Below, piece after piece: positions 10,303 to 20,786 of a stretch of 64,000 nucleotides of DNA; position 1 is the first letter of the stretch; every line of letters starts with the position of its first letter. The stretch is taken from assembly GCA_016713225.1 (NCBI GenBank), contig JADJPO010000001.1:1116001-1180000 (forward strand). The letters run 5' to 3'. A model generated the notes under the pieces. It was not told the origin of the DNA. It did no database searches and saw only the letters and a program-made list of their open reading frames with translations. The stretch is from Kineosporiaceae bacterium. GTDB taxonomy: Bacteria > Actinomycetota > Actinomycetes > Actinomycetales > Kineosporiaceae. A program made the translations under genes and the position numbers.

Positions 10303-11436
10303 ATGAGTCCGGCTACGCATCGCGCCCGTCCCTCTCGTCGGATCACCACGCCCTCGCGGTCGCGCCGCGTGGTTGCTGTCGCGGCGCCCCTCGGCGTCGC
10401 TGCGGCGGTGTTCGCCGGTCAGACCGGTATCGCCTCGGGCGTTCAGGACTGGCTGTTCGGCTCATCGTCGACCTCTGCCGAACTGACCGCCAGCCTGCAG
10501 CGCCATGCCTCGCCCCAGCCCAGCGGCTCGGCACCGGCCACCAGTCCCGGTCGTGCACCGCGACGCCAGATCCGCACCCTCGTCCTGGCTCAGGGCAAGT
10601 CCTACGGCCCGATCGATGGTCGCGTGGTGCTCAGGGCGGGTCTGCGGGCCCGCGGTGCCGTCGTCTTCACCCTGACCGGCCCGGCCACGGTGAAGCTGCC
10701 GGATCGTCGTGCGCCGTACGCGGTGATGTTGGACGCCGGTCGCCTGACGGCGGGCACGTACACCGTGAAGGTGTCCCCGGCGAAGGGTGAGGGTCAGGGC
10801 CTGACCGCCACCCTGGTGGTGGCTCACCGGGGTGCGCCGGCTCAGCCCGACCCGTCGCCGACCGCGTCGGTGCCCGCCTCGCCCACCGCACCGCCGGCGA
10901 CGTCGCCGCCGAAGCCGACCGCGACCACGTCGCAGCCCGCTGCGACGACGACGACCACCAAGCCGGCTCCGAGCACCACGAAGCCGGCTCCAACGACCAC
11001 GAAGCCGACCACCACCAAGCCCGCCCCGCCGGCCGCCCAGCCGCCATCGTCCGATGGGGTGACCGAGGTCGCGCGGCTGACCAACGTGCAGCGGACGGCC
11101 AACGGGTGCAAGGCTCTGACGATCGACTCGCGCCTGAACAAGGCCGCCCAGTTGCACAGCGAGGACATGGTGGCGAGGAGGTTCTTCGAGCATGCCAATC
11201 CTGACGGCGTCAGGGCGGGTGCCCGCATCTCCGCTCAGGGGTACACCTGGCGCTCCTGGGGCGAGAACATCGCCTACGGTCAGGAGTCACCGGCCGAGGT
11301 TGTCACCACCTGGATGAACAGCCCGGCCCACCGCGAGAACATCCTCGACTGCGGCTTCACCCAGATCGGCATCGGTATCGCCACGACGTCATCGGGCACG
11401 ATCTATTGGACCCAGAACTTCGCCACGCCCGGTTGA
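10303..11436 (+). CDS. secreted CAP-domain (YkwD-like) protein 2
   Basis: 377 aa, same plan as CAP protein 1: Arg-rich N-terminus, export helix, the GKSYGPIDGRVVL/KLPDRRAPYAVML domain, a Pro/Thr/Lys spacer, then a CAP domain with LTNVQRTANGC, QLHSEDMVARRFFEH and AHRENILDCGFTQIGIG. The spacer differs from the first copy (TTTKPAPSTTKPAPTTTKP type instead of VPTKTIPAP), while both globular domains are well conserved. The spacer therefore diverges fastest. It lies at the cell surface and its biochemical role is unknown. A candidate leaderless promoter ends 7 bases before the start. Confidence 0.87.
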   Translation: MSPATHRARPSRRITTPSRSRRVVAVAAPLGVAAAVFAGQTGIASGVQDWLFGSSSTSAELTASLQRHASPQPSGSAPATSPGRAPRRQIRTLVLAQGKSYGPIDGRVVLRAGLRARGAVVFTLTGPATVKLPDRRAPYAVMLDAGRLTAGTYTVKVSPAKGEGQGLTATLVVAHRGAPAQPDPSPTASVPASPTAPPATSPPKPTATTSQPAATTTTTKPAPSTTKPAPTTTKPTTTKPAPPAAQPPSSDGVTEVARLTNVQRTANGCKALTIDSRLNKAAQLHSEDMVARRFFEHANPDGVRAGARISAQGYTWRSWGENIAYGQESPAEVVTTWMNSPAHRENILDCGFTQIGIGIATTSSGTIYWTQNFATPG

Positions 11437-11461
11437 GGCCGGAGTAGGTGATCACCCCGAG

Positions 11462-12859
<1,398 letters not shown>

Positions 12860-12914
12860 GCTTCTACGGTCGGTGTGAGTCGCGCATTGCTCAAGAGGAG
12901 AAGTGAGAACTGAG

Positions 12915-12920
12915 CATAAT
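12915..12920 (+). promoter_or_regulatory. -10 box for the Lrp-type regulator
   Basis: CATAAT, an AT-rich hexamer in otherwise GC-rich DNA, 30 bases before ATG 12951 and inside the 91-base divergent gap with the decarboxylase gene. The gap could also hold the regulator's own operator. Confidence 0.4.
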
Positions 12921-12950
12921 GATCGCCGAGCAGCCAGTTGGGATGATCGA

Positions 12951-13445
12951 ATGTGGCACGATGACCGGGTGCGAGAGCTGGATGCGACCGATGCCCGGAT
13001 CCTGCGCGCCCTGGACGACGATCCGCTCGCCACGGTCGTGGCGCTGTCGCGCACGCTGGGGCTGGCGCGCAACACCGTGCAGTCACGGGTCCGGGCGCTC
13101 GAGGACCGCGGCGTGCTCGGCCCGCCCAGCGCCAGGGTGAGGCCCGTGGCGATCGGCCGTCCGGTACTGGCCTATGTCAGCCTCACCATCACCCAGGGCG
13201 ACATCGAGGAGATCACCGCCGAGTTGGCGCGCGTGCCCGAGATCCTCGAGCTGCACGCCACGACCGGCGATGCGGACATCCTGGCCAAGGTGGCTGCCCG
13301 TGATCCCGCCGACCTGCACCGCATCACGCGCCGGTTGCTCACCTGTCGTTCGGTGGTCAGGACCAGCACCGCCATGGCGGTGCTCGAACTGGTGCCGGCC
13401 CGCACCGCACCCTTGCTGGATGACCTGGCGGCGGGTCAGAGCTGA
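12951..13445 (+). CDS. Lrp/AsnC family transcriptional regulator
   Basis: About 164 aa. An N-terminal winged helix-turn-helix (ELDATDARILRALDDDPLATVVALSRTLGLARNTVQSRVRALEDRGVL) is followed by a RAM/AsnC effector domain (VSLTITQGDIEEITAELARVPEILELHATTGDADILAKVAARD). Lrp-type regulators form dimers or octamers and sense amino acids or their products. It is divergent from the amino-acid decarboxylase gene, so control of that gene is the obvious hypothesis. Start is ATG 12951 or, equally credible, GTG 12969, which begins right at the conserved RELDATD. Neither has a good ribosome site. Confidence 0.85.
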   Translation: MWHDDRVRELDATDARILRALDDDPLATVVALSRTLGLARNTVQSRVRALEDRGVLGPPSARVRPVAIGRPVLAYVSLTITQGDIEEITAELARVPEILELHATTGDADILAKVAARDPADLHRITRRLLTCRSVVRTSTAMAVLELVPARTAPLLDDLAAGQS

Positions 13446-14179
13446 TGGCGATCCTGATCGACCCGCCCTACTGGCCGGCTCACGGTCGGCTCTGGTCGCA
13501 TCTGGTCAGTGACACCTCGGTGGCGGAGTTGCACGCCTTCGCCGACCGGCTGGGGGTGCCGCGGCGTGGCTTCGAAGGTGACCACTACGACGTCCCGCAG
13601 GAGCAGTACGACCGCCTCGTCGCCGGCGGCGCGGTGCCGGTGAGTGGTCGCGAGTTGTTGCTGGCGCTGCAGCGGTCCGGGTTGCGGCGGCCCAAGCGCA
13701 AGGGTGAGCGGGTCCTCGGCTCGACCGCCGACGATGCCGGGCGCCGGGTCGACACCCTCGCCTCGACGTTGCCTCCGCTGGTGAGCGTCGACCTGGTGCG
13801 GCTGCTGCTGATCCGGGAGGGTGAGGTCCTGCTGGGGCCGGGGGCCGGGGGTGTTCCGTCGGTCGCCGCGGCCGGGCGCCCCGTCACCGAGGCGGCGCGT
13901 GAGCTGGTGCGCACGATGCTCGGGACGCCGATCCGGCCCGACGACGTCGCGGCGCCCCACCTCGCCCAGGTCGGCCTGATCCGCACCGTCGCCGAGGGAG
14001 TCGGCGTCATCGCCCTGGACGTCGTGCTGCGCCTGATCCTCGACCGCGTCGAGGGTGCGCTCGGTGGCCGGCAGACCGCCGCCGAGCCCGACGTCCGGTG
14101 GGTCCCTCTCGCCCGGGCCGGCACGGAGGTCGACCCGACGCTGGCCCCGCTGGTGGACTGGCTCGCCGAGCGCGCGTGA
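13445..14179 (+). CDS. DUF4031 protein with a C-terminal Nudix-like domain
   Basis: 244 aa. Residues 1-80 are a clear DUF4031 domain (IDPPYWPAHGRLWSHLVSDTS, ELHAFADRLGVPRRGFEGDHYDVP). The remaining part (about 110-235) has the outline of a Nudix fold (VRLLLIREGEVLLGP, then GRPVTEAARELVRTMLG), but the catalytic REUXEE glutamates are not preserved, so hydrolase activity is doubtful. It overlaps the Lrp stop by one base (TGATG), so the two are co-translated. No function is known for DUF4031. Confidence 0.75.
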   Translation: MAILIDPPYWPAHGRLWSHLVSDTSVAELHAFADRLGVPRRGFEGDHYDVPQEQYDRLVAGGAVPVSGRELLLALQRSGLRRPKRKGERVLGSTADDAGRRVDTLASTLPPLVSVDLVRLLLIREGEVLLGPGAGGVPSVAAAGRPVTEAARELVRTMLGTPIRPDDVAAPHLAQVGLIRTVAEGVGVIALDVVLRLILDRVEGALGGRQTAAEPDVRWVPLARAGTEVDPTLAPLVDWLAERA

Positions 14180-14236
14180 TCGTCGTCCGGCAGGGGGTGT
14201 TCCCGCTCGGGAGGGGGAGACCCTTCCCGACGGTGA

Positions 14237-14908
14237 TCACCCGAGGGTCAGGCGAGCGAGCTCGGCGGTGAGGTTTCGCTGGGCGGCGTCCTGCCAGAGT
14301 TCGTGCCCTCGGCGGGTGCGGAACAGCGGTTGGTGGGCCAGCAACCGGCGGAGGACGTCGGCCCGGCCCCGGGTGAACGTTGCCTCGTCCAGGTGGGCGT
14401 ACTCGGCGCGGACGTCCGCGGCGTAGCGGCGATAGGTCGCCTCGTCCGCGCCCAGGATCGACAGGTCGGCGTCGATGAGCAGGGCGCCGGTCTCGTCGTC
14501 AGCGGCCACGACGTGGTCGGTGGTCAGTCGGATCAGCCGGGCGACCTCGGCGACCACGTCCGGTGGCGCGCCCAGATCGGCCAGAACGCGTTCGGCCAGA
14601 ACGGCGCTCGCCTCCTCATCGGAGCCCGCAGAGCCCTCGTACACCGCGTCGTGGAACCAGGCCGCCAGCGCCACCTCCACCGGTGTGGGGCGGGGCGCCG
14701 TCAGCCGGTCGAGTGCGTCGAGCACCGACTGCAGGTGACGGAGGTCGTGGTAGTGCCGGGTCGGACCGGACCATCGATCGATCAGTGCATCCGCTTGCGC
14801 TGCAACGGCTTCCGTCTGGTCGGTCACGCCGGCCGTGTGCAGCAGCCGCAGCCAGGCGGTCCGCAGGCCCGGCCGGGGATCGTCGGGCATCGCCGTGGGG
14901 CCGGTCAT
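14237..14908 (-). CDS. HD-superfamily metal-dependent phosphohydrolase
   Basis: 223 aa. It resembles the predicted HD phosphohydrolase group COG4339: RHYHDLRHLQSVL near residue 50, AAWFHDAVYEG carrying the HD pair, TTDH and the later acidic DADLSILG. These residues bind a metal pair. The substrate is unknown. Its ATG overlaps the stop of the YhhN gene by 4 bases, so the two are coupled. It is convergent with the DUF4031 gene; the 57-base gap holds only a weak G-rich imperfect repeat and a GTGATCACC half-site like those in the palindrome families. Confidence 0.8.
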   Translation of the reverse strand: MTGPTAMPDDPRPGLRTAWLRLLHTAGVTDQTEAVAAQADALIDRWSGPTRHYHDLRHLQSVLDALDRLTAPRPTPVEVALAAWFHDAVYEGSAGSDEEASAVLAERVLADLGAPPDVVAEVARLIRLTTDHVVAADDETGALLIDADLSILGADEATYRRYAADVRAEYAHLDEATFTRGRADVLRRLLAHQPLFRTRRGHELWQDAAQRNLTAELARLTLG

Positions 14909-15534
14909 CGCGGACCACCGTCGGCGAGCAGTGCCTGGGCGGCGGCATAACTGCCCATCACCCAGGCCTCGTGGGCGGGCAGCGTGAGGCCGGCGAACTT
15001 CTCCAGCGCGATCAGGCTGTCCGAGGCCAGGAACAGGCCGCCGCCCGCGGCCGTGGCCGGTGACGGTGAGCGCAGCGCGGCCAGGGCGGTGCCGAGCAGC
15101 ACCGTGCTGTACCCGAGCACGGCGAGGCGGTGCGGCCCGGTGCGACGCCAGAGGTAGGCGTTGAGCCCGGTGAAGGCGACCAGGTACCCGCCCGCGACGG
15201 CGGCCCGCGATCCGTGTCGCAGCGACCGCGGGTCCGCGCCCCGGCGCAACTGGTCGATCCAGGCCAGGTGGCCGACGAAGAAGGCACCCAGGCCGGTGAG
15301 GAACGCGGCGTCCCCGGAGCCCAACAGGGCGACGTCCCCGGCACCGCCGAGCAGCAGGGCGGTGCGGGTGCGCCGATCCCGACCGGGCAGCAACAGCGGC
15401 ATCAGAGCGGGTTTGGTCAGCCGGCGCAGGCGCTCGTGACCCGTTGCCGCCAGGACGGCGTCCGCGGTGGCCAGGGCGGCATAGGCGACGTGGCGTTGTC
15501 GGGTCGTCAGCCGCGAGCGGCGAGAAGGGTGCAC
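14905..15534 (-). CDS. YhhN family membrane protein (lysoplasmalogenase-like)
   Basis: 209 aa with about seven or eight hydrophobic helices and the YhhN pattern: LTKPALMPLLL, LLGGAGDVALL, FLTGLGAFFVGHLAWI and LFLASDSLIALEKF. In animals TMEM86 members cleave lysoplasmalogens. The bacterial role is not settled. GTG 15534 is used because AGGA lies 8 bases upstream; an in-frame upstream ATG would add a Cys-rich leader without a ribosome site. Confidence 0.8.
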   Translation of the reverse strand: MHPSRRSRLTTRQRHVAYAALATADAVLAATGHERLRRLTKPALMPLLLPGRDRRTRTALLLGGAGDVALLGSGDAAFLTGLGAFFVGHLAWIDQLRRGADPRSLRHGSRAAVAGGYLVAFTGLNAYLWRRTGPHRLAVLGYSTVLLGTALAALRSPSPATAAGGGLFLASDSLIALEKFAGLTLPAHEAWVMGSYAAAQALLADGGPR

Positions 15535-15582
15535 GAGCTCATCCTGCCGCCGGCAGCTGCCACAGGACCGCGCGAACACGGC

Positions 15583-15608
15583 GGAGGGCCGGCGCGGGCC
15601 GGCCCTCC
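15583..15608 (-). terminator. hairpin terminator after htrA
   Basis: Perfect 10-bp stem GGAGGGCCGG / CCGGCCCTCC with a 6-base loop, 13 bases past the htrA stop on the minus strand. Confidence 0.7.
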
Positions 15609-15621
15609 ATCGGATCGGTGA

Positions 15622-16830
15622 TCAGCTCTGCGGACGCGGCGCCAGGGTGACCGGCACCTGCTGGGACCGGCCCGACCGGACCACGGTGAGGGTGACCGTC
15701 GAGGAGGGGCGTAACTCACGGATCCGCGCGACCAGCGAGTCGGGACCGTCCAGGCTCTGCCCGCCCAGGGCGATCACGGCGTCCTTGGCCTGCAGTCCCG
15801 CCGTGGCGGCAGGGGTTCCCTCGGAGACCGACTCGATGATGGCGGCCTGGCGTTGGGCGCCTGCGACGGTCACGGTGCCCTCCGAGAGGGTGACCCCGAG
15901 GTAGGCGTGTTGCGCCGAGCCACTGGCGAGCAGTTGCGCCGCAACGTCCTTGGCCATGTTCGCCGGAATCGCGAAGCCCAGGCCGATGCTGCCCGACTGA
16001 CCGCTGCTGCCGCTGCCGAGCGAGGCGATCGACGAGGTGATGCCGATGACCTGACCGCGGGCGTTGACCAGGGCGCCACCGCTGTTGCCGGGGTTGATCG
16101 CCGCGTCGGTCTGGATGGCGTTGGTGACCACGTTCTCGGCGGAGGCACCACCGAACGGGGTCTGCTCTCGAGAGCCGGTCGTCACCGGTCGGTTGAGGGC
16201 GCTGATGATGCCGGTGGTCACCGTGTCGGACAGGCCCAGCGGGTTGCCCAGCGCCATCACCGGCTCACCGACCTCGGCGGCCGAGGAGTCGCCGAAGGTG
16301 GCCGCGGTCAGGCCGGACGGCGGGGAGGTGATGGTCAGCACGGCCAGGTCGGTGGCCTGATCGCTGCCGACGACCGTGGCGGCGAAGGTGCGCCCGTCCG
16401 ACAGCACGATCGAGATCTCGCCACCGCCGGCAGCCTCGGCGACGACGTGGTGATTGGTCAGCACGTGACCCGTGGTGTCGAGCAGGACGCCGGACCCCTC
16501 GCCGCTGCCGCTGCGTCCGGACACCCGCACCGAGACCACGCTCGGCTCGACTGCCGCGGCGACCGCGACCCAGTCCGGGGTGGTGCCGGCGGTGGTCACC
16601 CTCGGGGTGGTCGCGGCTCCGGTGCCGGTGGACGACGTGGCCGTGGGTGCGGCCACCGAGGTGTTGGGTTCGAGGGCGGTCACGACCCCGGCCGTCAGCA
16701 GGCTCGAGACCATGGCCGCGCCGACACCCACCGCGATCACGCCACCCCAGCCCGGACGGCGGCGTCCCGGCGGGGCGGGGGAGGGCAGCGGCTGCGTCTG
16801 ATACGTGGGCGGAATCAGCGTGGACGTCAT
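15622..16830 (-). CDS. htrA: HtrA/DegP-like membrane-anchored serine protease with PDZ domain
   Basis: 402 aa. Layout: Pro-rich cytoplasmic tail (1-28), one transmembrane helix (about 30-52), Ser/Thr linker, trypsin-like S1C domain with the full triad His128 (TNHHVV), Asp161 (ATDLAVL) and Ser250 (NPGNSGGAL), then a C-terminal PDZ domain (about 305-395, with GTPAATAGLQAKDAVIALGG). It acts outside the membrane in envelope protein quality control. Actinomycetes usually carry several such proteases. It stands alone between two terminator-like spots. Confidence 0.9.
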   Translation of the reverse strand: MTSTLIPPTYQTQPLPSPAPPGRRRPGWGGVIAVGVGAAMVSSLLTAGVVTALEPNTSVAAPTATSSTGTGAATTPRVTTAGTTPDWVAVAAAVEPSVVSVRVSGRSGSGEGSGVLLDTTGHVLTNHHVVAEAAGGGEISIVLSDGRTFAATVVGSDQATDLAVLTITSPPSGLTAATFGDSSAAEVGEPVMALGNPLGLSDTVTTGIISALNRPVTTGSREQTPFGGASAENVVTNAIQTDAAINPGNSGGALVNARGQVIGITSSIASLGSGSSGQSGSIGLGFAIPANMAKDVAAQLLASGSAQHAYLGVTLSEGTVTVAGAQRQAAIIESVSEGTPAATAGLQAKDAVIALGGQSLDGPDSLVARIRELRPSSTVTLTVVRSGRSQQVPVTLAPRPQS

Positions 16831-16896
16831 GACTCCAGGAGAACCCCGGCCGCTGGAGTGCTCCTCGAGTCCTGCTGGGAACCTGCTGTGAGCTGG

Positions 16897-18561
16897 TCAG
16901 GACTTGCGTTTGCCCCGCTTGCCATTGGGTTTGGCCGCGTCGAGCTGGTCGGTCGCGACGAGGGTGGGCAGTCGCACCATCTGTTCCCGGGTCAGCGCCA
17001 CGGGCATCTCGTCGGCGAGCGTCGTCACGGCAGGCTCCGTCGCGACCGGCGTCCCCGTGGTGGCGGTGGACGCAGCGGCAGCTGTGGTGGCGCTGGTGGG
17101 GGCGGTGGCTCGGGGGATGGTGACCGGGGACTTGGCCTCGGCCACCACGTGTCCGTCGGCAGGGGAGGTGTCCTCCACCAGACGGGTCACGCCGTCCGAG
17201 CCGACGGCGGTGTCCTCGAATCGCACCAACGTGATCCGGTGGTTGTCCATCTCGAGCACGGTGAGCCGGGCACCTTCGAGCGGGACGGTGTCGCCCACCT
17301 GAGGGATCTTGCCCAGGACCTTGTAGCACAGCCCCGCGAGCGTGGTGTAGTCGTCGTCCTCGGGGAAGGGGAAGTCCAGCAGCTCCTGCAGATCACTGAT
17401 CCGCATCGAGGCGTCCACCTCGTACTGGCTGCCCAGGAGCTTGCGCACCCGCTTGGCCTGGCGGTGGGTCCACTCGTCCTCGTAGTCCCCGACGATCTCC
17501 TCGAGGATGTCCTCGAGGGTGATGATGCCCTCGGTGCCGCCGTACTCGTCGATCACGACGGCCATCTGCTGCCGGGTGCGCTTGAAGTCCTTGAGGATGT
17601 CGGACTGCAGCCGGCTGTTGGGCACCAGGAAGGGCGCTCGGGCGAACTCGCTCACCCGGCGTCCCGACACCCGACGCAGATCGTCGCCGGTGGTCTCGGC
17701 CATGGCGGTGAGCAGCTCCTTGATCGAGACGATGCCCACGATGCGGTCGAGGTTGCCGTCGTAGACCGGGAACCGGGCATGGGGGACGTCGCGGAAGAAC
17801 TGCAGTGCCTGGCCCACGGTGTCGTCCTTGGCCAGAGCCCGGATCTGGGTGCGCGGGATCATGGCCTCGCGCACCGTGTGCTCGTCGAGCTCGAAGACGC
17901 CGCGGATCATCTCGGTCTCTTCCGGCGCCAGTTTGCCGTCCTTCTCGCTGGCCGACAGGATCATGCGGATCTCTTCGACGGACATGGTGAAGTGGCTCTC
18001 GCCGTGCCCGTCGAGGTTGCGCTGGCCGAACAGGCGCAGCAACGCGTCGGAGGCCAGCTTCATGACGTAGATCAAGGGGCGCAGCGTCAGGTACATGATG
18101 TTGATCACGCGTCCGACGGCCATGCTCAGCTGCTCGGCCTTGTGGAACGCCAACACCTTCGGGGCGAGCTCGCCGGCCACCACGTGCACGAACGAGACCG
18201 TCACGAACGCCACCACGTAGGCCACGGTGTGGGCGGCGTTGGTCAGCGCCGGATGATCGCCGAAGCGGGCCACCAGGTCGACCACCCGCGGTGCGAGCAA
18301 CTCGGCGATGGTCTCCATGCCGACGGCACCCAGACCGAGGGAGACGAGCGTGATGCCGACCTGGGTGACCGAGTAGAAACGCTCGGGTTCGTTGTGCAGC
18401 ATCTCGACCCGGGCGGCGCGCTTGTCGCCCTCCTCGGCCAGTTGCCGCATGCGGCTGCGGCGAGCCGAGGAGATGGCGATCTCTGATCCGACGAAGAACG
18501 CGTTGCCCGCGATGAAGACCAAGATCAAGATCAGTTTGTAGTAGAGCGGCATTTCTCCCAT
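16897..18561 (-). CDS. CNNM/CBS/CorC_HlyC membrane protein (hemolysin C-like)
   Basis: 554 aa. The N-terminal DUF21/CNNM domain has four hydrophobic segments (LILILVFIAGNAFFVGSEIAIS, YSVTQVGITLVSLGLGAVG, AYVVAFVTVSFVHVVAGELAPK, ...). It is followed by a CBS pair (about 215-345, ending in VVIDEYGGTEGIITLEDILEEIVGD) and a CorC_HlyC domain (about 365-450). These proteins are linked to Mg2+ or Co2+ handling. The last 100 residues are a low-complexity Thr/Ala stretch with a basic KPNGKRGKRKS end. ATG 18561 is chosen because GGAGGT stands 5 bases before it. Confidence 0.88.
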   Translation of the reverse strand: MGEMPLYYKLILILVFIAGNAFFVGSEIAISSARRSRMRQLAEEGDKRAARVEMLHNEPERFYSVTQVGITLVSLGLGAVGMETIAELLAPRVVDLVARFGDHPALTNAAHTVAYVVAFVTVSFVHVVAGELAPKVLAFHKAEQLSMAVGRVINIMYLTLRPLIYVMKLASDALLRLFGQRNLDGHGESHFTMSVEEIRMILSASEKDGKLAPEETEMIRGVFELDEHTVREAMIPRTQIRALAKDDTVGQALQFFRDVPHARFPVYDGNLDRIVGIVSIKELLTAMAETTGDDLRRVSGRRVSEFARAPFLVPNSRLQSDILKDFKRTRQQMAVVIDEYGGTEGIITLEDILEEIVGDYEDEWTHRQAKRVRKLLGSQYEVDASMRISDLQELLDFPFPEDDDYTTLAGLCYKVLGKIPQVGDTVPLEGARLTVLEMDNHRITLVRFEDTAVGSDGVTRLVEDTSPADGHVVAEAKSPVTIPRATAPTSATTAAAASTATTGTPVATEPAVTTLADEMPVALTREQMVRLPTLVATDQLDAAKPNGKRGKRKS

Positions 18562-18745
18562 GAGGACCTCCGGCCAGGCGTCGTCACCCGACGTCACACA
18601 CGCGAGTTCGCCTGGAGTTTAGGGAGCTGTCGCTCGATGTATCAGGTCTCGAGGCCGTTTTTCTGCTTGCGCGGTCGGCATCGTGAGCCGGACGGGGGAG
18701 GTGGGTCGGGACGAACCTGCCCCTGGAAGATGCCTGGCGGCTCGG

Positions 18746-19027
18746 TCAGTGCCCGTGGACGACGGCCGCAGCCCGGGCGGCCAGTGTTGCCGGCACCAGC
18801 ACCTGATAGCGCGGCTCAGCGCCCCAGCGGCTGGTGATTTCGCGGAAGGCGGCGGGCAGGTCGGCGTCCGCCAGGCAATCGCGGGTCGCCTCCACCGAGC
18901 CCTGGGGTACCTCGGCGACGGCGACCAGGTGGTTCGGGTCGGACTGGGGCATCAGGGTGTCGAGAAAGGCGCTCCACCGCCGACGTTGTTCGTGGTGGCG
19001 CATGCGGGGCGAGGCCGGGGCGTGCAT
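18746..19027 (-). CDS. small hypothetical protein (93 aa)
   Basis: AGGAG lies 8 bases before ATG 19027, a good start. The product has a His/Arg-rich N-terminus, then a mixed alpha/beta-looking body (NHLVAVAEVPQGSVEATRDCLADADLPAAFREITSRWG) and no membrane segment. It is read with its own promoter between the CNNM gene and the sensor kinase. Family not recognised. Confidence 0.6.
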   Translation of the reverse strand: MHAPASPRMRHHEQRRRWSAFLDTLMPQSDPNHLVAVAEVPQGSVEATRDCLADADLPAAFREITSRWGAEPRYQVLVPATLAARAAAVVHGH

Positions 19028-19185
19028 GGTGACGGCTCCTGATGGGACCGAGGGGGTGGTCTATCCATCCTGTCATCCCATGATTCCCCTGTCTTGGGCG
19101 GAAGCTCCTCGGACGACCGAGGTGAGCGAGATCACCGCGTTCCGAGACCATCGGCCACTCGACGGCGGTGGGTTGACCGGGTGGA

Positions 19186-20781
19186 TCAGTCGGGCAGCGA
19201 CGTGGCCGGCAGGCTCACGCTGAAGGTCGCCCCGCCCCCCGGGGTGTCCCGGACGGTGACCGCGCCGCCGTGGGCGCCCACCACGGCGTCCACGATCGAC
19301 AGCCCGAGACCGGAACCGCCTGCGGCGCCCGATGAGGCGGAGCGTCGGCGGGACGGATCGGCGCGGTAGAACCGCTCGAACACCCGCTCGGCCTGCTCGG
19401 GGGTCAGGCCCGTGCCGTGGTCGCGAACCTCGAGCACAGCCTGCGCCCCGGCGTCCGATCCGATGGTTCCCACGGCCACCTCGATCGGTGAGCCAGGCGG
19501 GGTGTGCCGCACCGCGTTGGCCAGCAGATTGGCGACCACCTGGCGCAGTCGATCCTCGTCACCTGTCACCGGCGCCGGCTGTGGGCCGCCATCGGTCCCG
19601 GAGGTGCCGGTTCCGGCCAGACCGATCAGGCGTACTCGACGCTCGGCGTCCAGCGCCCGGACGTCGTGCACGGCGTCACCGGCCAGGACGGCGAGGTCGA
19701 CCGGTGCGCTGTGGCCGGGCCGTTGCTCGTCGAGGCGGGCGAGCAGCAGCAGATCCTCGACGAGGCGGCCCATGCGGGTGGCCTCGTCCTCGATCCGGCG
19801 CATGGTGCGGGGTACCTCAAGGGGCGGCACCGCTCCCTGCCGGAAGAGCTCGGCGTACCCACGCACCGAAGCCAGTGGGGTGCGGAGCTCGTGGGAGGCG
19901 TCGGCGGCGAATCGGCGGGTGCGGGCCTCGGATGCCTCGCGAGCGCGGAACGCACCCTCGATCTGCGCGAGCATGCCGTTCAGGGACGAGGTGAGCCGGC
20001 CGACCTCCGTGGACGCCGGGCGTTCCGGGATGCGTCGGGACAGGTCGCCTTCGGCGATGGCGGCGGCCGTCACCTCGACCTCGCGCAGGGGCTTGAACGC
20101 CCGGCGGATCGCGAACCAGCCGAGCAGCCCGCAGGCCGACAGCACGGCGGCGCCGATGCCGATGGTCAGCAGGCGCAACAAGGCAACGGCCTTGTCGACC
20201 TGGTGCAGGCTCTCGAGGATCGTCACCGCACCCGGCGCGTCGAGGTCCTCTACCCGGACGGGGAAGGTCGTGGCGCGCCACCGGCTTCCGTCGGAGGCGT
20301 GGACCGTGTACGCCGTGCCCGCCAACTGCTCGGCGCGTTGCCCTGTCACCGCGGGAAAGCTGGGCAGTCGTCGATCCGGGCCTTGGTCGAACCCCGAGGC
20401 CGGGGGCAGCGGATCGTGCCCATCGACGCTGAGCTGCACCACGAACGCCGAGGGGAAGCGTCGCCCGTCCGAGGAGAGCAGCCCCCGCAGGAATCGGTCG
20501 TCGTCCCGCGCGTTGTCGGCGGTGGCGATGAGCTCGGAATCGATCTGGCGCACCAGGTAGCCGCTGAGGACCCGCTGGACCCCGTAGCCGGTCGCGGTCA
20601 GGGCACCCAGCAGCAATACCACCAGCAAGCCGATCAGCCGGGCGCGGAGGGAGGCGGCCTCCCAGCGGACCCCGGCGGCTTCTCGCCATCGCCGGGCACG
20701 CGTCGTCCGGTCGGGTTCGGCGACGGCGGACGCGTCGAGGTCCGTGCTGCCGGTGGGGTCGGCGATCATGTCAGAGCTCAT
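19186..20781 (-). CDS. two-component sensor histidine kinase
   Basis: 531 aa. Two transmembrane helices (about 48-70 and 203-227) flank an extracytoplasmic sensor of about 130 residues. A HAMP domain (about 228-280), the H-box FAADASHELRTPL with phospho-acceptor His297, an N-box (NLLANAVRHTPPG) and G-boxes (DHGTGL, GSGLGLSIV) follow. It begins 5 bases after the regulator gene on the same transcript. The plan resembles actinobacterial TrcS-type kinases. The signal is unknown. Confidence 0.9.
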   Translation of the reverse strand: MSSDMIADPTGSTDLDASAVAEPDRTTRARRWREAAGVRWEAASLRARLIGLLVVLLLGALTATGYGVQRVLSGYLVRQIDSELIATADNARDDDRFLRGLLSSDGRRFPSAFVVQLSVDGHDPLPPASGFDQGPDRRLPSFPAVTGQRAEQLAGTAYTVHASDGSRWRATTFPVRVEDLDAPGAVTILESLHQVDKAVALLRLLTIGIGAAVLSACGLLGWFAIRRAFKPLREVEVTAAAIAEGDLSRRIPERPASTEVGRLTSSLNGMLAQIEGAFRAREASEARTRRFAADASHELRTPLASVRGYAELFRQGAVPPLEVPRTMRRIEDEATRMGRLVEDLLLLARLDEQRPGHSAPVDLAVLAGDAVHDVRALDAERRVRLIGLAGTGTSGTDGGPQPAPVTGDEDRLRQVVANLLANAVRHTPPGSPIEVAVGTIGSDAGAQAVLEVRDHGTGLTPEQAERVFERFYRADPSRRRSASSGAAGGSGLGLSIVDAVVGAHGGAVTVRDTPGGGATFSVSLPATSLPD

Positions 20782-20786
20782 CGGAC

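Noticed and set aside
14180..14236. further palindrome of family A or B
   Set aside because: Only the GTGATCACC half-site and an imperfect G-rich stem are present; no full arms.
15853..18486. 877-codon plus-strand open frame across htrA and the CNNM gene
   Set aside because: Antisense to two well-recognised genes, crosses their boundary, and has no domain-like sequence.
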